This document shows, in pieces, positions 11,346 to 23,650 of a stretch of DNA of 64,000 bases. A model generated the notes under the pieces. That model saw only the letters and a list, made by a program, of their open reading frames with translations. It was not told where the DNA came from and searched no databases. The DNA is taken from NCBI GenBank assembly GCA_963978895.1, contig OZ022244.1:2136020-2200019 (forward strand). The letters are read 5' to 3'. The translations under genes and the position numbers were made by a program. This DNA comes from Erpobdella octoculata (taxonomy: Eukaryota; Annelida; Clitellata; Hirudinida; Erpobdellidae). Within the stretch, counting starts at the first letter, position 1, and each line of letters opens with the position of its first letter.

Positions 11346-12840
11346 ATGTTGATTTATCTAAATTGATCAATTTATTATTTATTGGCTCAAAAAGTTACCC
11401 TCCTTCTGAGTATCATTTGTTTTCAGCAGACAAAATGACCAAAACAGAGTAAACTTAACAACAGCTCTTCTGATCATGATAAATTTTTAAAATTTAAAAA
11501 CTATAAAAACCAGTTAATATGAATTACGATGTTTCGTTGTTTTGTTGATTGATTTAAAAATAAACAAATATCGATATGACGTCGCGCAAATTAAAAGTGG
11601 ATTTTTAATTCAAGAAATGTAGATAAAAAACGTATAACTTATTTAAATTCATTTGTCTGCACATTACAAATAATAATATAACTAAATAGCCATATAATCA
11701 CTAAGCCTTCTGTGTTAACTTTATCAAATGTTTCACTAATCTCCAAATCCATAAATCCTTAGGTAGCAAATAAATACATTAACATGTAATAAAACTGAAT
11801 CTGACAAAAACAAAATTACTAATAAACAATTTGAAATCTGATATAGAGTTTTATTCTTTAATATTCTCCAGTTGATGGTTAATTGATATCAGTCATCAAA
11901 TTACTTTGTATATGAGTATGGATTTTCTTGGCATGTGTTTTCCAATAGTTCAAAGTTTTCAGAATTATTACAAGGAGTGCCATCAATATTTTCCAACCAC
12001 TTAAAAACGCATTTAATTTTTAATAAAAATATTTTAGTTGTGTGAATTGTTTATTCAACATTATGAAAACATAGATAATAGTTAATGTAACATTTATTTT
12101 TCTATATAAATTAATTATAATTGATTTGAATATATTAACTTTCTCAATGTTTTTTGATTTGGCAATTTAAAAACCATTTCACCAGCCAAGATTCTTACAC
12201 TCTCAATCCATATATTTTGTTTTTTGGTTTGTTTCGGAAAACTAAAATGATTTATAGCTCATTATTATAAGGATCCTTTAAAATCTAGCAGACGACATGT
12301 CCAAACCCTGGTTTTAATTATTATTAGATGATTTTATTACATTTTTTGGTTGCAAGAAAGACTAACAAACCAACTAAAAGTAAAATACTAAAACTATCGC
12401 AACTGCAATAAAAAACCAGAAAATGTTTCAGAATGGTTGGCAAATTAAACAACGTTCCAAAGAAGCTTGACAATTAATATTACATAGGCATAGATTATAG
12501 AAATTTAGAAAATAATGTTTTGTTGAGGTATTGTCTAAAATTGAAAGTTGGTCAAACTAAAATGTCTGGCTGTCAGTTCAAATGATGTTTAAGCTGATGA
12601 TCTTAGAGTTTTATCAACTTACGAATTAGTAAAATTTTATCTTGGCTGTGCAATCTTGAAGCTCAAATAAAACCTTTGAATAATTTTAAGAAACCTTCAG
12701 CAATTATTCTCAAAAGAGCTTTATAACAAGAAACAGTAAAAAACTTTAGTTTATGAAAAAAACTAACGGATTTGTTGATGAAAAATATTATCAATTTATT
12801 TCAGAAGAGCACATAATGATGTCATTTAATCATTGATCAT
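11346..12840. other. AT-rich intergenic, no gene recognised
   Basis: No convincing coding, RNA or transposon signature. Nearly identical to unit 3 (56583-58080); only the first few hundred bases match unit 2. The near-identity of units 1 and 3 ends abruptly at the right edge. Confidence 0.6.
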
Positions 12841-12909
12841 GTTTTTTGCATCAATTAAGTGATTTTTATGCGATTTGTTTTTATATAAAGTATGGATGAA
12901 ATCTAAATT

Positions 12910-13250
12910 TAGGTTTTTTGAGTTTGTATACACCTATAATGATAATATTTTGATAGCAAGAAAATCTGTTGAAGACCACACAGAGCACTTGAGGACAGTT
13001 TTTAAGCGATTTTCCATATTTGGCATAACCATCAACTGTGCAAAAAATGAAATTGGTGTTGAACAATTCAATTTTCTTGGCCCTCGTATAACTCAGTTAA
13101 GCCTCACTCCTCTTCCCGAAAAGTTGAATCTTTGCTGAATTTCACCAAACCATCTTCAACCAAACAGTTAAGAAGATTCATCGGCCTCATACATTTTTAC
13201 TAAAGGTTCATTTCTAAGTGTGCTACTATTCTAGCTCCATTTACAAACAT
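12910..13250 (+). pseudogene. Ty3/gypsy reverse transcriptase fragment, unit 1 copy
   Basis: It reads YNDN (family motif YxDD; here the last catalytic Asp is lost), then HTEHLRTVFKRF, FLGPRIT and, after a one-base deletion near 13118, the RRFIGL block. Only the palm-thumb part of the RT is left. It lies downstream of EGF gene 1, on the opposite strand. Confidence 0.8.
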
Positions 13251-13278
13251 TCTCAAGAGTAATAACACTCTCACATGC

Positions 13279-13372
13279 ACACACACACACACACATCATC
13301 ATCATTATCATCATAGTCATCATTATCGTCGTCCTCGTCGTCGTCGTCGTCATCATCATCATCATTTCGGTC
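13279..13372. repeat. compound (AC)n-(ATC)n-(GTC)n microsatellite
   Basis: Simple repeats abut the gypsy fragment. The same compound array sits at 38597-38690 and 58518-58610. Confidence 0.9.
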
Positions 13373-13429
13373 GCCCAAATTATCATGGAATCAAGAGGAA
13401 ACAAGTTCGTTGCAAACAATAGATTTTTG

Positions 13430-14479
13430 GCGCCAATTTTCTAGAAAACTTTTCAACGGTGCTGGCTCAATTTAGAAACGCATTGTTTATTACCTTTTTC
13501 AGCATCTCATTCTAAGATTTTTTGGTTCTTTTTTTTGTGTGTGTCATTTTTGCGTTGATTAGTTTTTGTTTGTTACGCTGCTTTTTGTAGTTGCGACCAG
13601 AAAAAGAAAACGTTTTGCATCTATCGAGCGTTTAATGTGGTTTAGCTTGCCTCTATTATGTTGCATTTATTTATTTGGTTCTAAATTTATTAAACAAATT
13701 ATCGTTGATTTTGTCGTGTCACATTAATAAGATTTCAATTTATTCAAAAGTCTGTTTTAATCGTTGTAGTTGATTCAATTATTCAATATTGTCGCTTTTA
13801 TCTTTGGTTTCAATTTCTTATTTCAATGTGTTTCATCTGTTATAACCGTATTAATTTGTTAAGAGAAGATTGATTAAATTTGGCTCTTTTTCAATGTCTC
13901 TGTTTTAAACAAAACATAGGAGTATTTCTGATTTTAAACTCTACTCTCTAAACTGTTATATTATTTAATTTATTGTTTCATTATAAAGTTTGGAAGATAG
14001 CTTTATAAAGCTAAAACTGGCCAGTAAGCCCTGATTGTTTTATAACCGTTATATTTTTATACCAGTAAATTCATTAATTCAAATTCTTGTCATATCAAAT
14101 GAAGTAAAAACAATAGTTAGTTTGAATTTCTTGCAGCCGGCATTCTAATCCAAGTATATTATTTTCCTTTACTCAGAGACTAAAAATATATAAACTTGTA
14201 AAAAACCTATCAAATCTTAAACAACTCTACGTTTCTGTATATAGTTTTAGTTGTTTAAATTATAGCAGTGGTTTTTGTCACTGAATACCGTATTTTACAA
14301 CCATAATTATTATGCTCCCAAACGTAATACAAGCAAAATAAATAACAAAAAATACATGTTTTAATACAAAATAACGAGATGGTTATGATGTTAGTCATAG
14401 AATTTTTTAGTTTGTTTTTTGATTTTGCGAATGTTTGGTTCAAAAATAATAAGTCTATATCTATATAAATTGTTAGATT
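13430..14479. other. region downstream of EGF gene 1, no gene recognised
   Basis: The sequence is alignable in all three units (38750-39797, 58670-59715) but with indels and stops in every frame. It follows the predicted poly(A) signal of the EGF gene on the minus strand. Confidence 0.5.
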
Positions 14480-14541
14480 TTTATTAAATATTTCTTTTCT
14501 GTTCATCCGTTCATCCTTGGAAGAGAAAGAAGGGACACTCA

Positions 14542-14597
14542 TCAATTGACGTCATGTTCTTCAAAAGGTAAATCAGAAGCTGATCAAAGTCTTTTGT
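14542..14597 (-). pseudogene. EGF gene 1 cytoplasmic tail exon, premature stop
   Basis: The acceptor TTAG joins in phase 1 to the transmembrane exon, giving YKRL and then TGA (14584-14586). Genes 2 and 3 have GAA at this codon and continue to HDVN and a stop. The rest of the old frame is still open down to 14542, so the loss looks recent. The protein could still be membrane-bound but would have almost no tail. Confidence 0.75.
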
Positions 14598-14798
14598 CTA
14601 AGGAATAAAACTAAAAATTGTTTAATACAAAAATTTATTTAATAACAAATGATAAATCTTTTTTGTTTTTATTTGCAAAACTAAGAATCATCTGTTGGAT
14701 AAAAAATTTAAGAATTAACATTCCGGAGATGAACCATTCACGTATAAACCATTTAGAGAGAAATTAGAAAATACTAATTTAAAAAATAATTCACTCAC

Positions 14799-14924
14799 AT
14801 TCGATTACTAATAAAGCAATGACCAGAATTATTAGCAATACGACAATAATAGTTGCAACCGCTAATGCTATACATTGAGGACGTTCTTCAGGTAACTTTT
14901 TTTCACCGTTTTCCTTATAATCTG
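14799..14924 (-). CDS. EGF gene 1 transmembrane exon
   Basis: A 126-bp exon lies between TTACAG and a GTGAGT donor. A short charged juxtamembrane stretch (KLPEERPQC) leads into about 23 hydrophobic residues (ALAVATIIVVLLIILVIALL). It is four codons shorter than in genes 2 and 3. Confidence 0.85.
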
Positions 14925-15144
14925 CTGTAATTTAGACATATGTGTGTGCGTTTTTTAACAAATTTATGTGATTTTGGATAGCATTACAATGTGCAATAGT
15001 AAATAGACGGAAACGTTTTAAAAATCTATTTGTAATAAATAGTGAAATTCAAGAAATTAAATAAGATAGAATAAGGTCGGATATCACCGCTGCGCTAGAG
15101 CGGGTTTTTTGTGATATTTAGACAAATTAAATACCAATGCGTAC

Positions 15145-15270
15145 CCGAGCAGTTGAACTCATTGTCGTGGGTATATCCATATATGCAGTAACATGCATAG
15201 GTTCCGGGGAAATTTTGACAGCTTGTCGTATCAGGATCGCATTTGTTTCTTCCTTTACATTCATTAACAT
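15145..15270 (-). CDS. EGF gene 1, EGF_CA exon (last, E5)
   Basis: One whole calcium-binding EGF domain: DVNEC start, CQNFPGTYACYC hydroxylation motif, six cysteines, ends CSG across the splice. Phase 1 on both sides, donor GTACGC. Confidence 0.85.
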
Positions 15271-15468
15271 CTAAATATTGAAAATCGAGTCAATAAATTT
15301 GCACATGGTAAGCCACAACACAAAAAGATTTGAATAAAAGTAAATAGTCGATATTGGTAGGTTTATTAGAATAAAGTCAACATACATTTTTTCTCGATGA
15401 ACCAGAACATTGCAGTGTTGAAATTATTTTTTAGAAATAATAATTTTAAGTAAAATTAACGAACTAAC

Positions 15469-15597
15469 CCACGCATCTCTTAGTTGATATGGAAGTAAAG
15501 CCGTTTTTGCACTTACACCCGTAGGAACCGTTTGTGTTGAAACATTCTGATTTATTTGTTTCGCAAGCATTTCTCAAAGTACGACATTCATCTACAT
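15469..15597 (-). CDS. EGF gene 1, EGF_CA exon (E4)
   Basis: DVDEC start and CFNTNGSYGCKC motif; ends RCVG with donor GTTAGT. Acceptor TTGCAG. Confidence 0.85.
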
Positions 15598-16433
15598 CTG
15601 CAATGTCATCAGTTTAAATGTTAATTTAGGATTTTGGTTAAGCGCCATAGCTTTTTAGTCAGTCAAACTTTGATATTGGTTTAATACCTAGCCCTGTAAA
15701 ATCTATGAGTACATTTTTTCGCTATTTATCCTTATTCATAAAAGTTCAATTTTTTAATTCTTGTAATGTATTCTATAGACTTATCAATAAACTTTTTTTT
15801 CTTTTACTCTACCTATAACCTCTAATTGTAATAATAATTTAAATGTAAAATATTAGTTCAAAAGCTGTCATATATTTTTGTCTTAAATTACAACAGATTT
15901 TTCTGCTATTGGTCTTATATCTAAGTTTGAACAAATCCAATGAATGATGGTTTTCAAGTATTAGTTTGAGGGTCGCATCATAATCTGCAGTACTTCTTAC
16001 GTCTAAAGGAGGTACTAGAGTTCTGCATAGGCCAAGCCGGGCTTTGATTTAGAAATATATAAACAAACCGCACAGAGCCCAAGTATGCACGGGCCGAGGT
16101 GCAACGCAACAAGCTTATTTCTGTTGTTTTTATGTTGTACTGGTCCTGTTTATTAAGACAAAAAAGTTTTGGAGTAACACTATTTTATTTGAATATTTAG
16201 CTTCTGACACGAGTAATATAATTTTTTATTTATTTATATATATATACATAAATCTCGTGTTGAAGTGTTTGAAATTGAACTCCTTCAAAACGTCTAACCC
16301 GATTTTTTATGAATTTTTTTATGTACATTTGGTAGGTCTGATGTAGGTCCATGGCTATTTAGAATATTGTTTTAAAATTATTTTAAAAAGTTATTTTGGA
16401 AAAACAAGGGACAAACAGACAAACCCACACACA

Positions 16434-17262
<829 letters not shown>

Positions 17263-17639
17263 CACGGAGGTTATATAAACATATAAGTCTTTTATATGTA
17301 TATCTATTTTTTTGGTTTACCAGCTGTCTACATACGATTTATAAATGATAGAAAAACCTCTAAAAATGCTCTAGGTGGTCGAAAAGTGCGAAAGCGACCG
17401 GGAGCGTGAAAGGAAGCGGGTAAGGAAACGAGAGCGTGAGAGAAAAACAATAAAAAACCTCTAAAAAGCCCGGGTAACGCCGGGCACCCCGATGGTTAAC
17501 AATATAATACTGAGTTTTATCATTTATGTCCAAGAATCGGACGCTTCCAACATTGCCCTTAAGAAGCATACCTTCGAAGGTCAGTCAATCAGTTTATAAG
17601 TTGAGTTCTCAATTAAATTTAGACATCAATGAAACATAC

Positions 17640-17768
17640 CTTGACATTGAAAATTTGAATAGTTATCAAATCCTTCTATGCAATAGCATGAGTAGTTGCC
17701 CATAGTATTATTGCAAACTGTTGAACTGTTTTGACATTTGTCGGTTTTTCTGAAGCACTCATCAATAT
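17640..17768 (-). CDS. EGF gene 1, EGF_CA exon (E3 duplicate)
   Basis: DIDEC start (D split by the splice), CNNTMGNYSCYC motif, several N-x-S/T sites, donor GTATGT. It is the duplicate of the exon at 20208. Confidence 0.85.
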
Positions 17769-18121
17769 CTTTTGAATTAAGATTATTTGTAATATAGAGC
17801 ACGAAGGTTTTAGTGGCTTAAAGTAATAAATAGATGTTACAGAGGAATATTTCTAGTACGTTACATAAGAAAAGTTTCTTTAACGTACAGTTCATGAGCA
17901 AATCAACCAAAAAAATACGGTTTCTTGTAACCGGAAAGTAACGAACAAGAAACGTTACAAAAGCGTTATTATGTTTATTAAGTAAGAGGTGCTACTATCT
18001 TTTGTCCTCTTATCAAATATATAGTTTATCCATAGCAACCAAACGCGTTTTATTTGTATGTCTATTATTTGTAATTTATTATGTTTATCAATAGCAATTA
18101 ATAAACAAAATCAAACTCGAC

Positions 18122-18247
18122 CTTGACAATTTGAGTTGTTTAACTTTTCAAATCCCGGATAACACTTGCATATAAAACTTCCTACAGTATTCTCACATAT
18201 TTCATCACTGTTGCAATTGTGAGTTTCTTCTGAACACTCATTCATAT
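18122..18247 (-). CDS. EGF gene 1, EGF_CA exon (E2 duplicate b)
   Basis: DMNEC start and CENTVGSFICKC motif, six cysteines. The donor GTCGAG is weak but GT is kept. Confidence 0.8.
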
Positions 18248-18349
18248 CTGTGCGTTAGTAATAATAGTAGAAAATCATATAGAAACAATAATTGCTACGG
18301 TAAACAAAACCTTAGTTAATAATTACACACTTTTATTTAACTTGACTTT

Positions 18350-18388
<39 letters not shown>

Positions 18389-18443
18389 GTCTATTAGTCT
18401 GTCTATCTGTCTATTAGTCTGTCTATCTGTCTATTTGTCTGTC
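18350..18443. repeat. (GTCT)n tetranucleotide repeat
   Basis: GTCT/ATCT repeats inside the intron between two E2-type exons of gene 1; absent from gene 2. Confidence 0.9.
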
Positions 18444-18675
18444 GTCAAGTTTTGCAATCAATTTTAAACTAACTTCCTGATTTGTGATATTTTTGTCAAA
18501 CTATTTATTGTCTATGCTAATATGCTCGTTGTTTATGTAACAGAATGTGGACTAGACAATCGATTATAAAAAAATGTGTTTTAAAAAAAATTTGTTTTTT
18601 GATTCACTTATTTATTTGTATATTTATCATTCAAAATTTATTATTGAATGCTGAACAAACAAATTCAAACTCAAC

Positions 18676-18804
18676 CTTGACATTCTATATTGTTTAACTT
18701 TTCAAATCCTGGATAACACTTGCTGCATATGAAACTTCCTACAGTATTCTTACATATTTCATCACTGTCGCAATTGTGAGTTTCTTCTGAACACTCATTT
18801 ATAT
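18676..18804 (-). CDS. EGF gene 1, EGF exon with extra codon (E2 duplicate a)
   Basis: Same as the other E2 exons except for an inserted Ser codon. The Cys-x-Cys pair becomes Cys-Ser-Lys-Cys, which breaks the hydroxylation consensus and the normal EGF spacing. The reading frame stays open and the splice phase is kept. Confidence 0.8.
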
Positions 18805-19614
18805 CTGTGCATGAGTAAAAATCAGATTCAGCATTAAAATTGTTTTCTAAGACAATATCAACAACACCGTATACATTATTAAAAACGTTTAAAAAAGAGA
18901 TTAATTCTAGATATGCCTTGGCATAGCGGTAAATATTGTAACATCTACGTTCAAAATCCTAGTCAGATAAAACTGCGTAATTTCCTTTTACGTTTGTTTA
19001 TACGATTCACATCAATTTAGTTTTATATTTTCTTGTAGTAATAAAATGTGAATCAGTTTTTTAATTGGATAAGAAACGTTCCAATTTCAGCCATTTTAAG
19101 CACATTAGCTAATTATCTTTCTTCATAAAATTTTATTTTTTTAATTCTTATAATGTATTTTATAGACATATCAATAAACCTTTTTTCACTCTACCTATAA
19201 TTGTAATGGTAATTTAAATGTAAAAAAATAGTTCAAAAGCTGTCATATATTCTTGTCTTGAACTACTATATATTTTTCTGCTATTTGAACAAATCCAATG
19301 AATGGTGGTTTTCAAGTATTAGTTTGAGGGTCGTATCATAATCTGCAGTACTTCTTACGTCTAAAGGAGGTACTAGAGTCCTGCATAGGCCAAGCCGGGC
19401 TTTGATTTAGAATTATATGAACAAACCGCAAAGGGCCCAAGTATGCACGGCCGAGGTGCAACGCAACAAGCTTATTTCTGTTGTTCTTATGTTGTACTGG
19501 TCCTGTTTATTAAGTCAAAAACGTTTTGGAGTAACACTAATTTTATTTGAATATTTAGCTTCTGACACTAGTAATACAAAATTGTATTTATCTATATATA
19601 CAAAAATCTCGTGT

Positions 19615-19775
19615 TACAGTATACAACTGAACATGTAGTCTATACAATGGATGACAGGGGCTTATATTCGTACACGGCTTATAGAAAAACTTTCTTACAC
19701 AAAAGGCGAAATCCAAGTCTTATACACGCGTGCAGCCTTTACACGAAAGCGGCTTATATGCGCTAAAATACGGTA
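19615..19775. mobile_element. right half of the nested MITE
   Basis: Matches 16857-17021 closely and ends in the same inverted terminus next to a (TA)n tract. Confidence 0.75.
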
Positions 19776-19786
19776 TATATATATAT

Positions 19787-19852
<66 letters not shown>
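19775..19852. repeat. (TA)n microsatellite
   Basis: TA tract to the right of the MITE half, as in the proximal Helitron copy. Confidence 0.9.
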
Positions 19853-19855
<3 letters not shown>

Positions 19856-20207
19856 TCTTTTTATGTGTATATCTATTTTTTATTTTACCAGCTGTACACA
19901 TACGATTCATAAATGATAGAAAAACCTCTCAAAACGCTCTAGGTGGTCGAAAAGTGCAAAAGCGACTGGGAGCGTGAGAGGAAGCGGGTAAGGAAACGGG
20001 AGCGTGAGAGAAAAACAATAAAAAACCTCTAAAAAGCCCGGGTAACGCCGGGCACCCCGCTAGTTAACAATATAATACTTAGTTTTATTATTTATGTCCA
20101 AGAATCGGGCGCTTCCAACATTGCCCTTAAGAAGCATACCTTCTAAGGTCTGTCAATCAGTTTATAAGTTGAGTTCTCAATTAAATTTAGACATCAATGA
20201 AACATAC

Positions 20208-20336
20208 CTTGACATTGAAAATTTGAATAGTTATCAAATCCTTCTATGCAAAAGCATGAGTAGTTGCTCATAGTATTATTGCAAACTGTTGAACTGTTTA
20301 GACATTGGTCGGTTTTTCTGAAGCACTCATCAATAT
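20208..20336 (-). CDS. EGF gene 1, EGF_CA exon (E3)
   Basis: DIDEC start and CNNTMSNYSCFC motif. It ends CQ with donor GTATGT, phase 1. Confidence 0.85.
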
Positions 20337-20819
20337 CTTTTGAATTAAATTAATTGTAATATAGAGCACTGAAGTTTTATTGGCTTTAAAAAATATAGAT
20401 GTTACAGAGGAAACAATTCTAAAACGTTACATAAGAAAAGTTTCTTTAACGTACAGTGCAGGAGCAAATCAACCAAAAACACGTTTCTTGTAACCGGAAA
20501 GTAACGAACAAGAAACGTTACAAAAGCGTTATTATGCTTATTGGGTAAGAGATGCTACGAAACACCACCTTCATAGATACTATCTCTTGTCATCTTATCA
20601 AATATATAGTTTATCTATAGCAACCAAACGCGTTTTATTCGATCTTAATAGGCCTATCCAACTATATAAATGAGAATACAAAATCAGCTAAACACTGCAT
20701 TGGCTATTGTAAACAAAACCTTAGTTAATAATTTGTTTGTATGTCTATTATTTGTAATTTATTATGTTTATCATTAGCAATTTATCATTGAAAGCTTAAT
20801 AAACAAAATCAAACTGAAC

Positions 20820-20945
20820 CTTGACATTTTGAGTTGTTTAACTTTTCAAATCCCGGATAACACTTGCATATAAAACTTCCTACAGTATTCTCACATATTT
20901 CATCACTGTCGCAATTGTGAGTATCTTCTGAACACTCATTTATAT
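20820..20945 (-). CDS. EGF gene 1, EGF_CA exon (E2)
   Basis: DINEC start, CENTVGSFICKC motif, 42 codons, acceptor GCACAG. Confidence 0.85.
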
Positions 20946-21384
20946 CTGTGCATGAGTAAAAATCTGATTCAGCATTAAAATTGTTTTCTAAGACATTATC
21001 AACAACACTGTATACACTAAAAACGTTTAAAAAAAATATTAAGTCTAGATATGCCTTGGTATAGCGGTAAATATTTTAACATCTACGTTCAAAATCCTAG
21101 TCAGATAAAACTGCGTAATTTCCTTTTACGTTTGTTTATACGATTCACATCAATTTAGTTTTATATTTTCTTGTAGTAATAAAATGTGAATCAGTTTTTT
21201 AACTGGATAAGAAACGTTCCAATTTCAGCCATTTTAAGCACATTAGCCATTCTAGTAAACGCGTTACCCAGAATAAGCTTGACCGTACTACTACAGCAAT
21301 TACATTGCTTCCACAGTCCAAAAAATAATGTCGAGCCCACTCAATGATAAAATATATAAAACAACAGTTTAGTTGTATTAATAC

Positions 21385-21507
21385 CTGAACAATCAAAAAT
21401 AGAATGATGTTTGAATCCAATTAAACAGTTACAGGAATAGTTGTTTCTGTTGTTGATGCACACTGTTGAAGTTGAGTTGCACTCGTGCCTACCTTCAAAA
21501 CACCACG
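21385..21507 (-). CDS. EGF gene 1, first visible EGF exon (E1)
   Basis: Six-cysteine EGF domain starting AWCFEGRHEC, without the acidic calcium-binding start. Hydroxylation-like CINNRNNYSCNC motif; donor GTATTA. The phase-1 start requires at least one more upstream exon, which was not found. Confidence 0.8.
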
Positions 21508-22137
21508 CTTTAAAACAAAATTTAAGTTATTAAGAGAATAATGTTATTTATTATATAAAGAAGAACCCTGCATAGGCCGATTTGTCGAGTTACAAGCAGA
21601 ATAATCTAGATTAGGCCTGGCATGGTCAGTTGTATATAAATGCAAATCTAGGGCCGTTTATTTTGGATAACCCTGATAAAAATGTCTACCAGGACCGCCA
21701 AGCCTGTGCCATTTTTATTCAATTAGCGCATTTATATTTAAATAAGCCGCATAACAAATTTAAAGGTCGCTAGAACAGGTTTTTATATGCATTATCATCT
21801 ATTTAAAATCAGTTTTAGTTTTTAAATGGTCGTCTTATTTAGTTTTCATTATTGAACGTATGTGCCCATTTGTTTATATATATAACTATCACTGCTTTAT
21901 TTTTTTATTATTTTATTTGCATTTTATTTTTATTTTTCAATCTCTCTATTTTTACTATTTTTTATCTTCTCTTTTGCACATAACTTGATGTATTTTTTTG
22001 TGTTTTTCACCCTATTTTTAATAGGTTTTTTTTATTTTTCCTATTGATAATAAATAATATTTATAACTGAATTAGATAACGTTTAGTATAAAAGTAATGC
22101 AATTACTAAAAACTTTATTATAAACAACTAGCAGAAC
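21508..22137. other. upstream of EGF gene 1, no exon recognised
   Basis: Contains a TGCATAGGCC phrase that also recurs in the EGF introns (near 16022, 19381 and 41325) and may be an old hAT-like end. No signal peptide or Cys-rich exon is readable on the minus strand. Confidence 0.5.
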
Positions 22138-22330
22138 TATCCGGAAGTTCTAAAGGTTGTTTTCTTTCTCGTTTTTCTCTCCCTTTTTTGCTCCTTTTTA
22201 CTTTTTTTCGGTTCAGCTTGCTATCCCGCTTTCGCTTGCTCTCACTCACGCTTCCTTTCATTCTTTCTTTCCTTCCTAACCGGGCCAAATCTGCCTACCC
22301 GTTTTCAGCTGGAAGCTAGGTATATAGGCA
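22138..22330 (-). mobile_element. Helitron 3' end remnant, minus strand
   Basis: Read on the minus strand, the stretch ends with the stem AGAACT/AGTTCT, then G, CTAG and a following T. Inner sequence resembles the CT-rich parts of the gene 1 Helitrons. The 5' end was not found. Confidence 0.5.
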
Positions 22331-22521
22331 GCTGTCAGATTATAAGAAGTTTATTTTGCACTTTATTTTTTATTCTTCGTAGTGGTTTAAGAATTGTTTT
22401 ATTTAGAAGCGTCTTGATTTTATAAAAAAAATGCTTGTTATTCTCTGTAGTTTGGTTTGACGTAATGTACGGCACACTTACTGACTACTTTATTCACTTC
22501 ACTTTATTTCATAGTCTATTG

Positions 22522-22660
22522 CAGGGGTCTCCAAAATTTTCGGCCGGAGGGCCGCATTAACAGTCAACAGCAGTTTAGGGGGGGCCGACTACACACTACA
22601 TAAGAAAGAATCAAAACATAGATGTTGTTTTTAATTATATATTTCAATACTTTTTGTTAT
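22522..22660. mobile_element. truncated hAT MITE (CAGGGGTCTCC family)
   Basis: Left end and first 140 bp of the element seen at 1540; the right part is missing. Unit 2 lacks it at the corresponding place (43560). Confidence 0.7.
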
Positions 22661-23436
22661 AAAAATTTGATTATTTTAGTTTTTTCTATTTCTATTTTTT
22701 CTTATTTGTCGTTTCCCCTGTTTCTCCTAAAAAAGAGAAATTATAAATATATCTAACACTCTTTAAATTTTTAATAACTTTCATTTACTATTTTTTTTCT
22801 TATTTTTTTTTTCAGCTTTTTTACAAACATTTATTTAGGTTGCATTCTCTCTGTGTGTGTGGCTTTTTCTGTACGCAAATCTTGCAAGTGAAATTTAACC
22901 AGCATTTCGACTAGCTAGGAGCCTGAAATTTACAGCATAGCTTTGTATTGGATGACAATACATGATTCAATTAAAAAAAACGTAATTTGAACATCTTTTG
23001 TATACATACACACATACAGACAGACATACATTGAGTGTATTTCAAATAAAAGTTTGTGTTAAAAAACTCGTTTTTTTCCTTTACTTGCTTCCAATCTCTG
23101 TTCTCTATATTTTTTGTTTTTTTTATCTTCTCTTTTGCTTTTAAATTTTTCTATTTTTCTCTACATTTTTTTCTTGTTTTTTTTCTTTTGTGTTTCTTTC
23201 CCTATTTTTATTAGGTTTTTTTTCTTTTTTTTATATTATGTTTAAATTGCACTTTATTTTTTATTCATTGTTGTGGTTTAAAAATAGTTTTATCCAGCAA
23301 ATCTATTTAAGAGCGCCATGATTTTATGACAAAATGCTAGTTATTCTCTATAGTTTAGTTTGACAACAACGTGTTTACGTGTAGGGGAGAGTAGTACCGA
23401 ATGGCAACATAATTTTACACTTTTTTTTTTTTTTTT
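22661..23436. other. pyrimidine-rich intergenic, no gene recognised
   Basis: T-rich sequence shared with 43590-44300, which marks the junction between tandem units. It leads into the transposon-like end GGGGAGAGTAGTACCGAATG at about 23382. Confidence 0.5.
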
Positions 23437-23650
23437 ATTAAGAAGTTGTAGCCTACAATCCAAGACTAGATGATAAAAAATTAAAAAAAATGATTTTCCC
23501 ATTTTTTTCTTGGATTTTTGAAGGATTGGATCTCCTAGTTTTACAAAAATTTGATCTAATTCTGCCTCACAAACACCTTTATCTGTAGACCAAAATTTGG
23601 TCTCTTCGGCGTTTTTATCCTTGAACAAAAATTTCAAAAAATCAGCAGAA
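23437..23650 (-). pseudogene. transposase-associated C-terminal domain remnant, unit 2
   Basis: Reads SADFLKFLFKDKNAEETKF and GVCEAELDQIFVKLGDP, matching 44690-44910 in unit 3. It resembles the last domain of invertebrate pogo/Tigger-type transposases. A deletion joins it directly to LINE B at about 23651. Confidence 0.5.

Larger units (their letters stand above)
19591..20063 (+). mobile_element. non-autonomous Helitron in gene 1 intron, distal copy
   Basis: It begins TCTATATATACAAAAATCTC and ends with the GCCCGG/CCGGGC hairpin, ACCCCG and an intact CTAG, inserted between A (19590) and T (20064). Gene 2 has the unoccupied site at 41547/41548. Relative to the proximal copy it has lost about 600 bp, including the left half of the MITE. 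Confidence 0.85.

Noticed and set aside
12590..12620. Possible hammerhead core GCTGATGATC
   Set aside because: No GAA core or pairing stems follow, unlike the two accepted motifs.
14255..14545. 96-codon minus-strand frames beside the tail exons (also 39573-39863 and 59470-59781)
   Set aside because: They overlap the EGF tail exon in another frame and the 3' UTR, and are low-complexity Ile/Lys/Asn-rich sequence.
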